Origin: Trogon surrucura
Lineage: Eukaryota; Chordata; Aves; Trogoniformes; Trogonidae
DNA length: 64,000 nucleotides
Direction of reading: 5' to 3'
Assembly (NCBI GenBank): GCA_020746105.1
Contig: CM036634.1
Coordinates: 3,169,556-3,233,555 of the forward strand
How positions within the stretch are numbered: position 1 is the stretch's first letter; every line of letters begins with the position of its first letter. The position numbers and the translations under genes are program-made. This document shows positions 13,452-26,283 of the stretch, piece after piece. Under the pieces are notes generated by a model, which was not told where the DNA came from, did no database searches, and saw only the letters and a list, made by a program, of their open reading frames with translations.

Positions 13452-14800
13452 GGCACTAGGTGATAACCAGAAGTCCAAGCCAAAGCCCGGGTTTTGTGGT
13501 GATAGGCATGGTGCACATATGCTCTGATTATTTATTGGAAAACAACAGAGTCATAGTATGATGGGGGGTCCTGGTTTTGCCCCAGAGGTACCTCAAGAAG
13601 AGATGGTTACTGGTCCCAGGGTGGTTACAGTATGAAAAGAGAGACCTAAATGAAGGATGGGAAGGGTGACAACGAGATCAAGGGCACTGCCAAAGGCTCT
13701 GCCCTCTGACAGCAGCCGTGCCATAGTCCACGCTACCTCTCAGTCAGGCAGCACTTGTCTCCATCTGCTTGATTTTACCTCCCCCCATTAAAGTGTGAGA
13801 GCGCTTGGATACCTCATGACCAGCTTCCACTGGCCCAAATTGTGATTGTTTGTAAAACTGTAAAATCTGGTGTCTTAGGGGGGAAAAAAAAAAAGAAATA
13901 TATATACTAGCCTGTGTCTTCTGGATTATTACTGCTCGGCAGAAAGGCTGAGTGCCTGATATAGAACAAAAGCAGAGGGAATTTCACTGATCCACCAGCA
14001 CTTTACATGGGTGCTTCCTTCTGCCAACCTGTTACTCAGATTAATATTCAGGTTGATTTTAAGATTTCTGAGGAGATCTCCAGGGATGTGGATGAAGAGG
14101 TCATCACAGCGTACAGTAGATGATAGCACAAAGCCATAGAGAGGGAGAGCAGAGGGGGAATATAGCAAAATACTTGATGAAAAATGTTCTGGTGGGTGAT
14201 TTTCTGCAAGAAAAGTGTGAGTTTCCAGAGCTACTTACAGCACTGGAACACCCAGCTTCCAGCCAAAATCCTTCCTTTCAGGCTTTGAAGAACTAAAGCA
14301 AATTAAGATAAATGCCTGTATATGTAAAATGCATATCGGATATGTAAAGAGGTATTTGTGTGCACACACCCTCAGATGCTTACTGCAGATTATTTTCCTG
14401 CTAGCACATATATTGAATCTCCTGGATGCTGCAGGTTTAAGGCCTTCAGTTGCATTTTGTGAGTGTGCCTGTGTGTAAGATACTTTTATATAGTCTCCTT
14501 TTCCTTTCCAGGTGCATTTTCCACAATTTGTATGCGTATACCAGAACCCCTACGTGACTGTAGAGGGAAAACAAAATCTTTTTGTTGCTTTGCAGCTCTG
14601 TCTGAGCAGTTTTCGGGACTCCCAACCTTGCAGTCCTGCTTGCAGACCCTTACGTCCAGGCAAAAAACAAACAGAAAGGGTGAGGGGTTGGGACGTTTCT
14701 ATTGAAAAGAAGAAATTTCTGACCATGTTAGTTTTATTGGCCTGGAGGAACCCTATAGATTAACAACCAGCAACCCCCCCCACCCCCCCCGCCAACAGAC
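13452..14800. other. Non-coding DNA, CpG-poor
   Basis: Nothing is recognised here except a cytosine-rich tract at 14773-14790 followed by a short CA repeat. It forms the last CpG-poor stretch before the first CpG-rich block. Confidence 0.5.
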
Positions 14801-14866
14801 ACACACACGCTCCTTCACTGCCACCCACCCCCACTCCAACCCGGAGACCTTAAACAATCCGGTAGA

Positions 14867-14874
14867 AGGTGTGA
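14867..14874 (+). promoter_or_regulatory. T-box half-site match (AGGTGTGA)
   Basis: This is an exact match to the core recognised by T-box proteins. A single half-site is expected by chance in a window of this size, so it is only a candidate. It is worth listing because it sits at the border of the CpG-rich upstream block, and T-box genes can be self-regulated. Confidence 0.15.
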
Positions 14875-14899
14875 CTTCAAACTTGGTAGTAGGGATAAA

Positions 14900-17800
14900 G
14901 AGAAAGGAAGCCGGAATGTAAGCACTTGTGTGATGTGATTATTCCCAGAAATGCCTCGACATCTCCCCGCTGTCCCGGCACGGCTGCCAGCGGTGCCGTG
15001 GAACTCCGAGCTAAGGTGCTGACCGTCGACTGCAGAGACACTGTGATACCTTATCGAGGAGAGGCAGTGGGTCCCCTCGTAGTTACAAGCGGAAATAGGG
15101 CCGGTAGCCAGCTGAGCCCGCTGCCAGGGCCACTGCGGCCTCCATGAGACCTCTGCTGAGCCCTCACCCGCTGCCAAGGTAATGGGGGGCTCCCCTGGGC
15201 CCCTGCAGCCTGGCTGGGGGCCACCTTTTGGCTCTCCCAGTCTGGGCTCCAGAGCTGTGCCTGGGGTTGGCAGAGCTGGGGTGAACACGAGTGGGGTCAG
15301 CTGTGATGGGGGGAACGTGTGGGGATACCCAAGTGGGTGGGCATGAGTGGGGTTGGCCTGACCTGTGGGGTGGACATCTGCTGGGTGTGGTGGGGCATCA
15401 TCCATGGGTGCAGAGGGTTTGGGGCTTGCATTGGGTTGGATGTCTCTGGGTGCTGCCCCTTGAGTGTCTGTATCTGGCAGAGAAGTTTGGGGGTAGGTCT
15501 GGGGCTGCCTCTGTCCGGTTTTGGATGCAAATGTGCCAAAAGATGCTCTGGTGGAAATTGCCTGGTGGCTTCCCAAATGCTTTATTATCCATTTATTCAC
15601 CTGAAGTGATGCCCAGTTCTTCAGCTCTGAGCCCATATGTCAGGGGAGAAAAACAATACACTTATTCTCTCTTATTTTTTTTTTACTTTTATTTAAATGA
15701 TTTCATTTACAGCAGAGGTGGAAGTGGGAGAGGGATAATGTATAACAGGTGTTTTTATTTCATATAACTCTTTGAAAAGCAAATGTCACTATTTGGATGC
15801 CGTATTCACTCTCTGTTGGTGAAGAAAGTAATAATAGCAATTGTTTAGGAATTCATCAAAGAAAAACCCACCCCCTTTCCCCGCCTTCCCTTTCCTGCAC
15901 CATCGGTGGGATCCGGCACCCCCTGACTATAGATGGCAAAAAAACTTTTCTTTTTGTTTATGGAGTTTAGGGGGGTTTTATTATTTTTTGGTCCATTTTT
16001 TTTTCTAAGACGCTTTTTGGCAATGTGCCTTAGTTTGCCACGGAGGTTGAGGGGCTGCCTCTTCCCTCCCGGCGAGGGCTGGGGTGAACCAGTGGGATGC
16101 GGTGCTGGACCAGCTGCGGCTCCGCGGGTGCGGAGGGGGGCTCTCCCGAGGGGAAAGCGCAACCTCCGCGGGTGGCGGCGGGGGGGGGCGGGGAATAAAA
16201 CCGCGACTCGGGGAGCCGGGGGACACACGCGTGGCTGTGGAAAGCTGCCACGGGGCAGCGACAGACCCTTTTGACAGTCTTCTCTGCATCCCCGCCTTTG
16301 CCACTGCTCACGTCGAAGAAGTAGCTCAGCATAAATATATATATTTTTTTTTTTTTCCTATTTCCGCCTCTCTCCCACCTCGAAAATAATGAGAAGCGTG
16401 ATTCATATAAACCACAGCCCGACTGCCCCGTGCTCCCTGTGTCAGTCAAAGGGCACGAAATGATCCTGGACGGGTTTGGGACAGAGCGGGGTCCAGATAC
16501 GGCCTCAACGGCTGAAGCCCCTAGAAAAAAGACACGAGGACGATGAAGGATGGGGTTGCTTTGTGGTTGTGCGGGGTTTGCGGCGTTTTTTTTTGTGGTT
16601 GTCGGGTTTCTTAAATTTGCATTGATTTTTTTTTTTTTTCATTTGCATTGATTGTTTTTTTTTTTTCATTTGCCTGCCAGGCAAAGCGCGTTTCTATGAT
16701 TTTCTTGGTGGCCGCGAGTTTTCGAAGGTGGCTCCCTGTCCGTTAACAAATTCGTAAAAACTAAAAAGCGGTGCGAAAGCTGAGGTAGATCGTTACACTG
16801 GGGAAAAATAATGTCTTTGCATCGGAATGATTTGGAATCAAATCTGTGATAGGAGAATTAGAAGCGAGTCGGTAACGGCTCCGTCACGCCGGAGTTTTCG
16901 GGGCTGGTTTTAGGACGCTCTTTTAAATGCGTCTAAAATGCGAGTAACTTCTGTGTTATATTGGTCTACGTCAGGATAAAATAGTTTAGGGATCCCACAC
17001 GGTGTCCGTTCCCCAAACCAACAAAATTAACCGAACATCTGGCGATTCAAGATGCCGATCTGCAATAGTTTTTCACGGGTTGTTTCGATGCTTCGGGAAA
17101 CCCGTGGGTAAACGCGCCGCAGTGCACAGTTAATTGCAAACTTTTATTTCTCCTGCCCGATCCCGCTGTAGGTGCCTGTGCACAAACAAACTTCAGACTG
17201 CAATTGCTGCCTACTCCAAGAAAATACATTTTCCTGGAGCCCAGGACGATTTCTTCCATCCTTCTTTTTGCGAGACTACTCTGTCTTGCAGAAGCCCCCG
17301 GGTAATTTCTCCGAACAATCTCCGTATTCACCACGAAGCCGAAATGAACGAGCCCGTTCATTCCTCCTTCGTTTTTAAAGGTTGTTTCAAAGCTTTGATT
17401 TGAAGGCAGGGTTGGTGGGAGGGGGCACTCCACGCACCCCTTTTGAAGAGGCAAGGAGGAAATCATAAACGAAACGTCTTCACTCCGAGATGGAGAAAGT
17501 CCTGCGAAAACTCTGCAGACACTCACACCCGCCCGGGAGCTCTCCTTGGCAAAAAGCACGGCCGCGTTTGCTCCAGCAAGTGCATTGCGAGAGATCTCCG
17601 GGGCGGGAGATATTCGGGGTTTAAATCACGGGGAAAGGAAAAAGAGAAATGCTTTCTCTCTGGAAAACATAGAAATTGCCTCATTTTCCGAAAGGGAGGA
17701 AACAACAACAAAAAATTCTCTTTTTGCTGATGTGTTAAAGCCGTTTTAATTTCTCTGTCGAGTGGCTTCGACTTCGTAGCGATCGCGATGATGGTTTTTA

Positions 17801-20800
17801 ATACCGAGCCTAAAGGTAATCGGGCTTTGCCCGGGTACAGGCAGCTCCTTCTCCTCTCAGCCCGGCTGCAACTGCCAAGAAAACAGGGTGCCCCGCTAAT
17901 ACTACCCACAAAGGGCTTGTTTTTTTCCCCCGAGGACCAAAAGTTTAGTGATTCCCTATTGCACCCCCCCACACACACATAAACACACACCGGAATAATC
18001 GCATCAAACTCAACGCCACCGTTAAATCTGGATTTGTTGCGAGTCACTTCGTCCGCGATTTGGGGAGAATTTTCCCCCTTCTATGCATTTTTAGCGGAAA
18101 TCCTTTTCTTTTTCTTTAGACACCCCTGAATTTCTTCCCTCGCCACCCACCCCGGTTTGGCTGGGGAGAACAGTGTAATTTAAAAGCCGCCGAACAATAG
18201 GAGCCGTAAAAGGAGACTGTAAGAAAGTTGTCGTCAGGGACGTAAGAACCACAAACACATTTTCCTCCCCTCCAACCATACAATGTGGAAACTCTTAAAG
18301 GGCGCTATCTGTAGACATCTTGCAATCACTGGTCTTCCTTGTCATCTGAAGGAGAAAGGGGAAAATATATTAAGTGAAGACACACTTTAAAATTACTTAT
18401 ACATTTTAAACATGTTGGCAAAGGGAACTGCCTGATAAACTCTTGCCCAGATTTCCTTTTTCTGGGGTAAATTATTTCAAGTTGTTACACAAATATCTCC
18501 TTTTCCGCCCCCCCCCCCCATTTCATTCAAACGAAAACAAGCCCCGCAAACAGCCCGGGCTTGGGGTAATGGCAGGGTCGGTCCCGCAGCCCCCAGTGGG
18601 TGCAAACATTCTCTTCAGCTGGTTTTGGGGGTGTGTGTGGGGGGTGTGTATGGATGAGAGCGGTGTTTTTAATTAGTTCAAATGCTTAACAACAAGCAGG
18701 CACACAGCCTGGTTTATGCAGCCAGGTGGGAGCCGAGCTGGTCCCGGCTGTGCTTGGGCCGGTTCTTCTGAGCCAAAATCACCCAAAAGCAATCGGGGCA
18801 GCAAATTATTTCCCTTGTAACGAATTTCCTAGCCCAGATTCCTGTGCCGGGCGGAGAGGGCTTCAGCCAAAGGCACGTTGCCGTCTGTAAAGCCGCCAGC
18901 TCCAAACGAGTCAAGCGGTGGAGGTTTGGCCCCGGAATAAGCGCTGCAACTTTCCTACCGTGCGAACGCGCTCCCTGGCTTTTAGAAATGGGATTTAACC
19001 GTGAGAGAAGAACCATGTTAAAAGGGAGTGTCTGGCTATTTATTTGCGCTTATTTTTTTTTCTTGTAAATGAAAAAAGGGAAAGTCTCAGGATTTGGGAT
19101 GAAAAAGGGACAGGGAGATGGGCTGCCTGGTCGGGGATAAGTATTTCTGCAGGGAGCGGAAATCAGGCAGGGGAAGGATGGAGGTAGTGCTGCGGGGGGA
19201 AGGATCTGGCCCCGCTCCGCGGCTCGGACCCGGGAGGGGCGGGATGGTGAGGGGGCCACACGCTCAGGGAAAGGATATTTGCTCGGGTCTACTCCGGGTC
19301 TAAAACCGTGGGGCAGGATCGGGCCCTCTTTTGCCAGCGGGGTCTCCTGCCACCTTCTCCACCGCCCTGCCAGCATCTTCAAACGGCGTCCATCGCTCAA
19401 CCTGAGGGTAACGGCGGGGGGCGGCGGGAAGAGGGGACTTTTTTCTTTTTTTTCCTATTTTTTTTTTTCTTCCCCTAAGTCTCTTTCAAGCTGAATTTAT
19501 GTTTGTGTGATGAAATGCCCCTCTGTGTTTAACATTCCCAATGATCATTTGTTTCCTTAGCTCCATTACTCCTTTATGAGAGCCCCTTTCGCCCGGGCAT
19601 GTTTAATCATAACCGCTTACGCAATATTTTCTTTGGGATAGATTCACTCAGCCTTATTACATATCAATTATTTCCTTACAACTTCGTTCCACACCAGCTG
19701 CTTTGTTATCTGGGCCTGCCACCCTTTACCCCCCTGGTGTGTGGTGGGAAGGGAGAGAGACGTTTGTTTTTCCTAGGATAAAATACGGCTAATAATAATG
19801 CAGATGGAGTGGAAGGAGAAGGGGGAAGTGGTGTCGGGGGTTGGAGGGGGGGGAGAAGCCCCGCAGCCGGTCGTGCTGAGGGTGCAGCGTGGCCGAGGAT
19901 GCTCCGCGATGCCGGGGGCCGCATTTCCCTGACACAAGCAGGACCGCTGAGGGTCGGGGTCCCCTTCCCTGCTCCAGGGGCTCCCTCCTCGCAGTGAGGT
20001 TGAGGTGTGGAGAGTGTCTCCCCGTTTCCCGAGGTTACTGGGCGCTGTGCTTTTGCGCCCAGTTGCTTTTGCGCCCTATTATGGAGCTGCTCTCACCGTG
20101 TCTGCGCCTCCCAGGCTTCGTGCTGGCGCAGAGGCGAGACTTTGCTTTACAGTTCCCCGTGGAATCTTTACTCATCCGCCTTCTCGCCGTCTTCTCCGGC
20201 AGCCACCCTCTTGGAAGGGACATTTCGAGTCAATTCAGGTCCCTCCCCCCCACCCCATCTTGGTTGTGAAATAATTTCTATGTAAGTTTTATCGCGATTT
20301 TATATAGAAAACGCGCTGCCAGACTTGGCTTCTCTCTCAGTCCTCTTTCCGATGCCGGCTTCCCTGGGGGGCCCCGGGATGGGTCCTCTCCTCCCGCCGC
20401 CCCCAAGGGACGGGCAGGGCGCTGCCCCGGGGGCTGCCTGGGCGCTCCGGTCCCTGGGGGGGCCTTTTCTCTTCGGCCTGGCTGGCGGAGGGGAAAGGAA
20501 AGAACCCCCACCGCAGGCAGGGAGAGCCGAGGGACTCAGGATCGTGGCAGATCCCGTAGCCTTCGGTCCCCCCCCGCCGTCTCTCCGCTTTTTATCCTCC
20601 TGCCCCAAAACTCGAGCGGCAGCGTTTCTTTTGGGGAGCCCCCAGCACACCCCAGATTTCTTTTCTTTTTCGCTTTTCTTTTTAATTGTTTTTCTTTTAA
20701 TTCTCCCCGATGATGAAGAACCTGAGATCCTTTGGTTAAGACGTGCCTTTACAGGGGAAATATATATATTCCTTTTTGTGGGCTATAAAGCTGACCTGGG

Positions 20801-21700
20801 GAAGCGACATGTGTTGTGGAGGGGTCCTCGTTCATGTGTGATCGTGACTTGTCGTGACAGGGACCCTGAATGGCACCGTCACCACGACGTGAGCAAACTG
20901 GGGGGACACGCAGGTTTGGAGGGTGTCAGGAGTCGAGGAAATACGTTGGGAAATTGGGGCGGGGGGAGGTTCATACTGAATTTCCTGGCTCTGGCAAGCT
21001 GGTCTCTCCATCATCCTTACGCGCGCACACATATATGTGAACAGATGACTTGGCACTAGTGAAAAACACTTAAAATAATGCCTCTGCCTCTGGCCAGGCC
21101 TGTGTAAATATCTCACTCTCCCACATGCCTGCCTAGCTTTCCCCAATGCTGTGTTACTTGATCACAAATACATAATTTGTGCGAGTGTGTGTATACACAG
21201 GGCCGCTTTGATCTTGGTGCAGAAATGCCCCCCCCTCGCTTTTGGAGGGGCTGCAGCCTCAAGAACAAAAGCGGAGAATAAAAATGGTCAAATAACACAT
21301 TTTCAAATGGGAAGCGTGTGTCGGCTTCCTCGAGTGGTTCTGGCGCTTGAAAGGGGGAGGGGGGAAAGAGACTTTATTGAACATATAAATTTAAACTTAG
21401 TTACCGCTAACAGTTGCCTTATAAAAGGGGTCCATATAACCCACATCAATTTTTTATATTTTTTTTCTTTTCCTGGAGTCCCCAGGCGCGTTTCCCAGCG
21501 CACCCGATCTCTTGGCAGCACCGGCCTGCGAGGAGCGGGGCTGGCTGCGGGCTTTTGCAAGGGGAGATGTTTATTTTTCAGTCATTGTTGGCTCCCTCCC
21601 CTGGATTATTTTACTGCTGCAGATTTAAGCCTTCTACTTATTTCTTGATTCTCTGGCAGCGTTTTCTGTGAAAGCTCCCAAGCTCTGCGCTTTCTCCCTT
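14900..21700. other. CpG-rich upstream block with AT-rich, CNE-like islands
   Basis: CpG dinucleotides become frequent over this 6.8-kb block, with dense clusters at about 16040-16320, 19120-19420 and 20330-20640. Between these lie AT-rich, repeat-free pieces (about 18290-18480 and 19490-19720) rich in homeodomain-like TAAT and ATTA words. No coding exon is convincing. The long minus-strand frame at 14815-15636 is a shadow of G-rich, GT-rich sequence. The block behaves like an unmethylated regulatory region 12-25 kb upstream of the TBX5 promoter area. It could hold the promoter of a non-coding transcript or distal enhancers. Confidence 0.45.
21420..21427 (+). promoter_or_regulatory. Candidate TATA box (TATAAAAG) upstream of TBX5
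   Basis: An exact TATAAAAG is followed by GGG, close to the best TATA consensus with a downstream G-rich recognition element. It lies at the end of the CpG-rich upstream block. If used on the + strand, transcription would start near 21450. The transcript would not encode any protein I can recognise. Confidence 0.2.
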
Positions 21701-23571
21701 CGCTGTGTCTCGGGGTGGTGAAATTACAGGGTATGAGGGAAATGTGTAAATTATAGGGTTTATTAAAATGTAGGCGAGTGCGGCTCTCTAGGCGAAACAG
21801 ATGCAGGATGGCTTGAAGTCAGTCGGCCTGACAAACTGCAGAGCAGGGAGGCAGGGGAATCATTAGAGGGGCATTTCCCGCAGGGAGAGAGGAAGCAGCC
21901 CAGGAGGGGGGGAGGCTGTTCTTCCAGGAGCACCCTCCCAAAAAAGCTGGGCAGATTCTCCCTGGGAAGCACCAAGGAGGTTGGTCCCAGTGAGCTGGAT
22001 GAGCTCTGAGTGCTGAGCCCCTGCGTGAGACATCTCCTCATTCCAAGCCCATGAGGGGGTTCCCAGTGCTCCCCAGAGCTCTCCCCCTGCCTCTACCCAG
22101 CCACGGATTCAAGGGTGATGATTTATTTAGGCTAAGGTGTAATTCTCAGCTTATAGTTTGGCTTCTCTGATATTAACCTTAGCCACTCTTATGTTAATTT
22201 TGGGGATGCTGAAGGGACTTTGTGTGGCAGGAGAAAGCTCTTGGAAGGATCTCAGGGTACTGAGACTCCCTTTTCTCCTTTCCTCTCCCTGCAGGGAAGA
22301 ACAAACTGTCAAGAAACGGGGCTGTGATGTAAATACAAAGTGGGCAGATGGGGAAAAAAAAGGCCTGGATGAATGGTCTTGGTGCTGTCTCAGCCTCCAG
22401 CAGTGCCTGGGAGATGGAAGTGGATGAAACAGGCTGAGCTGCCACCAGGAGGGTGAGAGCTCATGGCAGGAGCCTATCCAGCTTTCCCTGAGGTCAGGTA
22501 GAGGGAGAATATCTTCTTGGCAGGGCTGAGATACACCGTGCATCTAGCATGCTGCCGTGCTCTCGGAAGCTCTTGTCATGTTGCAAGAGAGCAGACAAAT
22601 ATCTGGTGGTGCCTTCCTTTAGCACAGGACCCAGGGGCTTGCCTGTGCTCATACCATCACCCTTTTGACCATTCTTCTTGTTGCTGCTTCTCTGCAGATC
22701 CACAATTTAAGAGGGAAAGGTTGTCTTGAAGACAACTTCTGAGCTGTGAGTGACATCACACACCACCTCCTTCCACACCTGGGACCGTGATGTCCTTACA
22801 GCAGTATAGGAAAGCAGTTTAGGCTGTTACAGCTGCCTAGATTATATGCTTTAGCATGTGGCAGCAAGGCTTAAAACAAGGTAGCAAGCGAGGGAATCCT
22901 GCTCAGCTTACCAAGGTGTCCTCTGTGGATCCCAAATGGTCCAAGGTAAATAGCTTGAGCGTTGCTAGCAGCATTACATTTACAGTCCCCCTGAGAGTTT
23001 TACCAGCCCCACCGTATTGCAGAGAAGCAGGGCATGGCCTCTGAGCTGCACAAAAGTTGTGCAAAATCTTGTGTGGAAAGATCTTGCAATTCCCTTAATC
23101 CCATGATATTGATTGCTGCCATAAAAGGTCCTGCAATAGGAATTCTGGGGGTATTCTCTCTTGTCCATCAAACTGGCATGACTGAGCCTTTTTGCACCAC
23201 TTGTTCCAGCACCTTGTGCAGCTGATGAAGTCTTTATTTATTTATGTATTTTCTGTTTGTTTTGGAGGGCGTCAGGACTTGGCAGAGCAGCAAAAAGCAG
23301 ACAGAAACCTTAACAAAGGAAAGCGTTATTTACCAATCCCTTAGCGTTCTCAGTTTGAGGTAACTAAAACATGGTAATAAAAAGAGTAATTAAGAAGGGC
23401 ATTGAAGTATTTATTCAACTCTCATCTCCAAGAGCCTGGTTTGGGGATCTCAGCCAGCCTGTTGTGTTTGCTCCGACGTGGCCATCATCCCCTCCTGCTC
23501 GTTGGTCTGTGAATTGATGAGGTAGGCTGCCCACCTCTCCCTCAGCCTTTCTGTTTTACAGCCATTGCTTG

Positions 23572-23632
23572 TCAGTCTTGGCTAAAGCTCATCTGTGAGC
23601 TCAGTCTTGGCCTAAAAGATTGTCTGTGAGCT
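23572..23632. repeat. Two-copy tandem repeat of about 30 bp
   Basis: Two adjacent imperfect copies each begin with CAGTCTTGGC and end with CTGTGAGCT. They differ by small insertions. This is a minor local duplication. Confidence 0.7.
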
Positions 23633-23652
23633 CATCTGCCACTCTTCCTCCC

Positions 23653-23685
23653 TTTTTGTTTGTTTTGTTTTTGTTTGTTTGTTTC
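23653..23685. repeat. (GTTT)n microsatellite
   Basis: TTTG/GTTT tetranucleotides repeat imperfectly with one- and two-base slips. Confidence 0.8.
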
Positions 23686-26247
23686 TAGCTACTACATTAA
23701 TTTAAGAGGAACATATAAAATAGGAAATGGTCCTTATGCAGCTCTGGGAGAAGCCCTCTCTGAGTGGAAGATGAGACAGGTCTGGGTAGTAGAGACTGGA
23801 AGAGCATCTGGATTTTCAATAACAAGGAAATGGAAGAGCTCAGACTGAATAGTGGGAAAGGGAAAAGGGCATGTCAGCAGGGAACGGGAGAAGAGAGTCT
23901 CCTTGACAAGCTCGGTTCCTCCTCTGGGGAAGCCCTTGCTCTAGACAGATGCAGGAGTTGGTGAGAGCTTCATTTTCTCATTTGGTGTAGTTTCCTAGCT
24001 AAAATGCCTTTGAAAGACAAGCAGATTTGCAAATAAAGAACTGTCAAAACCAGCTCCTCGGTTTGGATTTCTCTCCTTTTCAGAATAGGAATGGGAGTCA
24101 AAAGAGGTTGGTTGCTGACTGGAAAAGTGCCTAATGCGACGTGGAGAGAGCTTATACACTCAACAGTTGTATTCTCAGTGCAAATAGGGGGCTTTTGTAC
24201 GGTTTGATATTTCAGCAAGAGCTGAAAAGGAAATGAAGCAAACCCATCTGCACTTCCAGAGGGAATTCTGCAGTGTGCCGGCTAGAAACATCTCCCTCTT
24301 TTCCCCTGGACTTTATGGGTATTTTTACATTACCCTAGATCACAATTCTGGATTCTTTGATTGCTACTTCTGGGGTTCTATTGTTATTCCTAATAGCTTC
24401 TTTTGCTTTCTATTTCTGACTGCTTCTTTTCATTTTTTTTTTCTTAACCTTTTTTTTTTTTTGAGACGACAAGGCTGCCTTTTCTCTTTTGCTGCTGGCT
24501 CAGCCTGGGGGAAAGAAGACCCATGCATAAACTTCTACACTTTGACTCAGTGCTTATCTCAACCGTACATAATTCTTCTAGTGCTCTGCTGATTTCTGAA
24601 ATGCACACAATGTGGAGAGTGCAAGGCTCATTCCTTGGTGTAGAGGACCAGGGGAGTGGATTCATGTGTTTGGAAACATCAGGACAGCTGGCCTGGCAGT
24701 AGCTATCAAGTGTGAGGGTGATTAACTCAAACAGAGGCTTGTAGGCTGGAGCAGCAGAAGTATCAGGTTGTGGAGATGGAAGAAAGGAAGTGTCAAGTGT
24801 TGCCTCCCAGCTGCACGCAAAGCTCGTGTTATTCCATGATCTAATGCCCAGGCCAGTCACCCCCTAGTACCAAGCTTAGCTGTTCCCCAACTAATGAACT
24901 AAACAAAGCAAAGGTGCCAGCTGAAGAGTCTCTGCTTAAAATTGCCTGGTTAGGGCTCTGGCTGTGCTTGTAGGACCTGTAGGCAATATTTCTGATTGCT
25001 GTAACAGTCAAGAAAAGAGTGTAAAGAGCTAGTTGTGTGCAGGAGGCGGTGATAAAACAGACATTCTTCAGCAGGAGGTAGACCCTGCCTTGCTACCGAG
25101 CTTCTGCTGCTGAAGTCAATGAAGTTGTCTGTGTCCTCTGCTTCCCTGGGCTGCTCCTTCTGCTACAGATGGATCCATCAGGCTCTGACTCTATCTCCAC
25201 TCCTGCACCATCCTTCCCCATGTTCTGGAAGAAGAAAAAGGTCACAGACTCATGGTTTCTCTCTTGTGCTGTTGGCCTTCGAAGTTACCACATTTTGATG
25301 CCGCTTTTTCTGCAAAAGTCACGGTTCAAAGTGTCTCAGCAGCAGATCCGTTGTCACAGCATTGTTTTGCTTCCACGGTATGGAGACAGTTGTCCCTGCA
25401 TGGGTAGCTCTTACTAAACTGTGGGTCTTGCCTGGTTGAGGTGGATTTGGAGGACTGTGAGATTTGCTATCTCAGAGCAAAAGTGGCGTGACAGCTGACA
25501 CATGAACTGGGCACCAGGCACAAGCGCTGTGTTTGCAAGTGGGTGCGTGCCAGTACGGGTATTCACTGTGTACTTTCTGTCTAAAAATGCCTTAGTCCAC
25601 TATAAAAGTTCTTGAAACAAGCAACACACCTCTCTTCTGTCTGCTGCTGTGTCTCCAGTTCCTCTTATGGCCACTTGGGACTCGACATCTATTTTATATA
25701 CACAGACAGAAAAGGCTCAAGGATTTTACCGTGTAGTACAGGGAGGACGGATGGGGATGGGAGTCCTGAGAATTCCCAGCTGAGGCTCGGTGGAGGTGCA
25801 AATGAAGGAAAACTGAAGCAGGCTCTTTGGGGAGGAGGGATTGCTGCTGGTGGTAGTGGCTTTTCCATTTGAAAGGAAGAGCAAGGATGTGGGAAGGGAA
25901 AAGGTATACGAGTCCGCTGTGGGAGAGCAGAGGCTGAAAGGAGGCCCCAGCATGAATTCTTCCCTTCCCGCTAACTTAGAGCGTTTTCTCTATTCTGTTA
26001 CAGAACGTGATACTCTCTTAGGAGTGACCCCACTGACCTCCCGCCTCCTGATAGGATGGCGAGTAAGTGAGTGCAAAATAAATGGCACCAAATAGACCTT
26101 TTCAAAGAGAACGAGGGAAATAAATCAGGTTATTCTGGTGCAGCATTGACAGCATGTCAAAACAACTCCCCAAAGCGTGAAACTTGGCTGGGGAATGGTA
26201 ATTCCACTGCCATGATACTTACATGCCAGATGTATGGCTTATCATCA

Positions 26248-26283
26248 TGTCTGTCTGTCTGTCTACCTGTCTGCCTACCTGCT
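26248..26283. repeat. (GTCT)n/(ACCTGTCTGCCT) microsatellite
   Basis: Tetranucleotide GTCT repeats pass into CTAC/CTGC variants of the same length, a degenerating tetranucleotide array. Confidence 0.8.

Noticed and set aside
14815-15636. Minus-strand open frame of 273 codons
   Set aside because: It is a Pro/Ser/Thr-rich shadow of G- and GT-rich DNA, with no recognisable domain, splice context or codon pattern.
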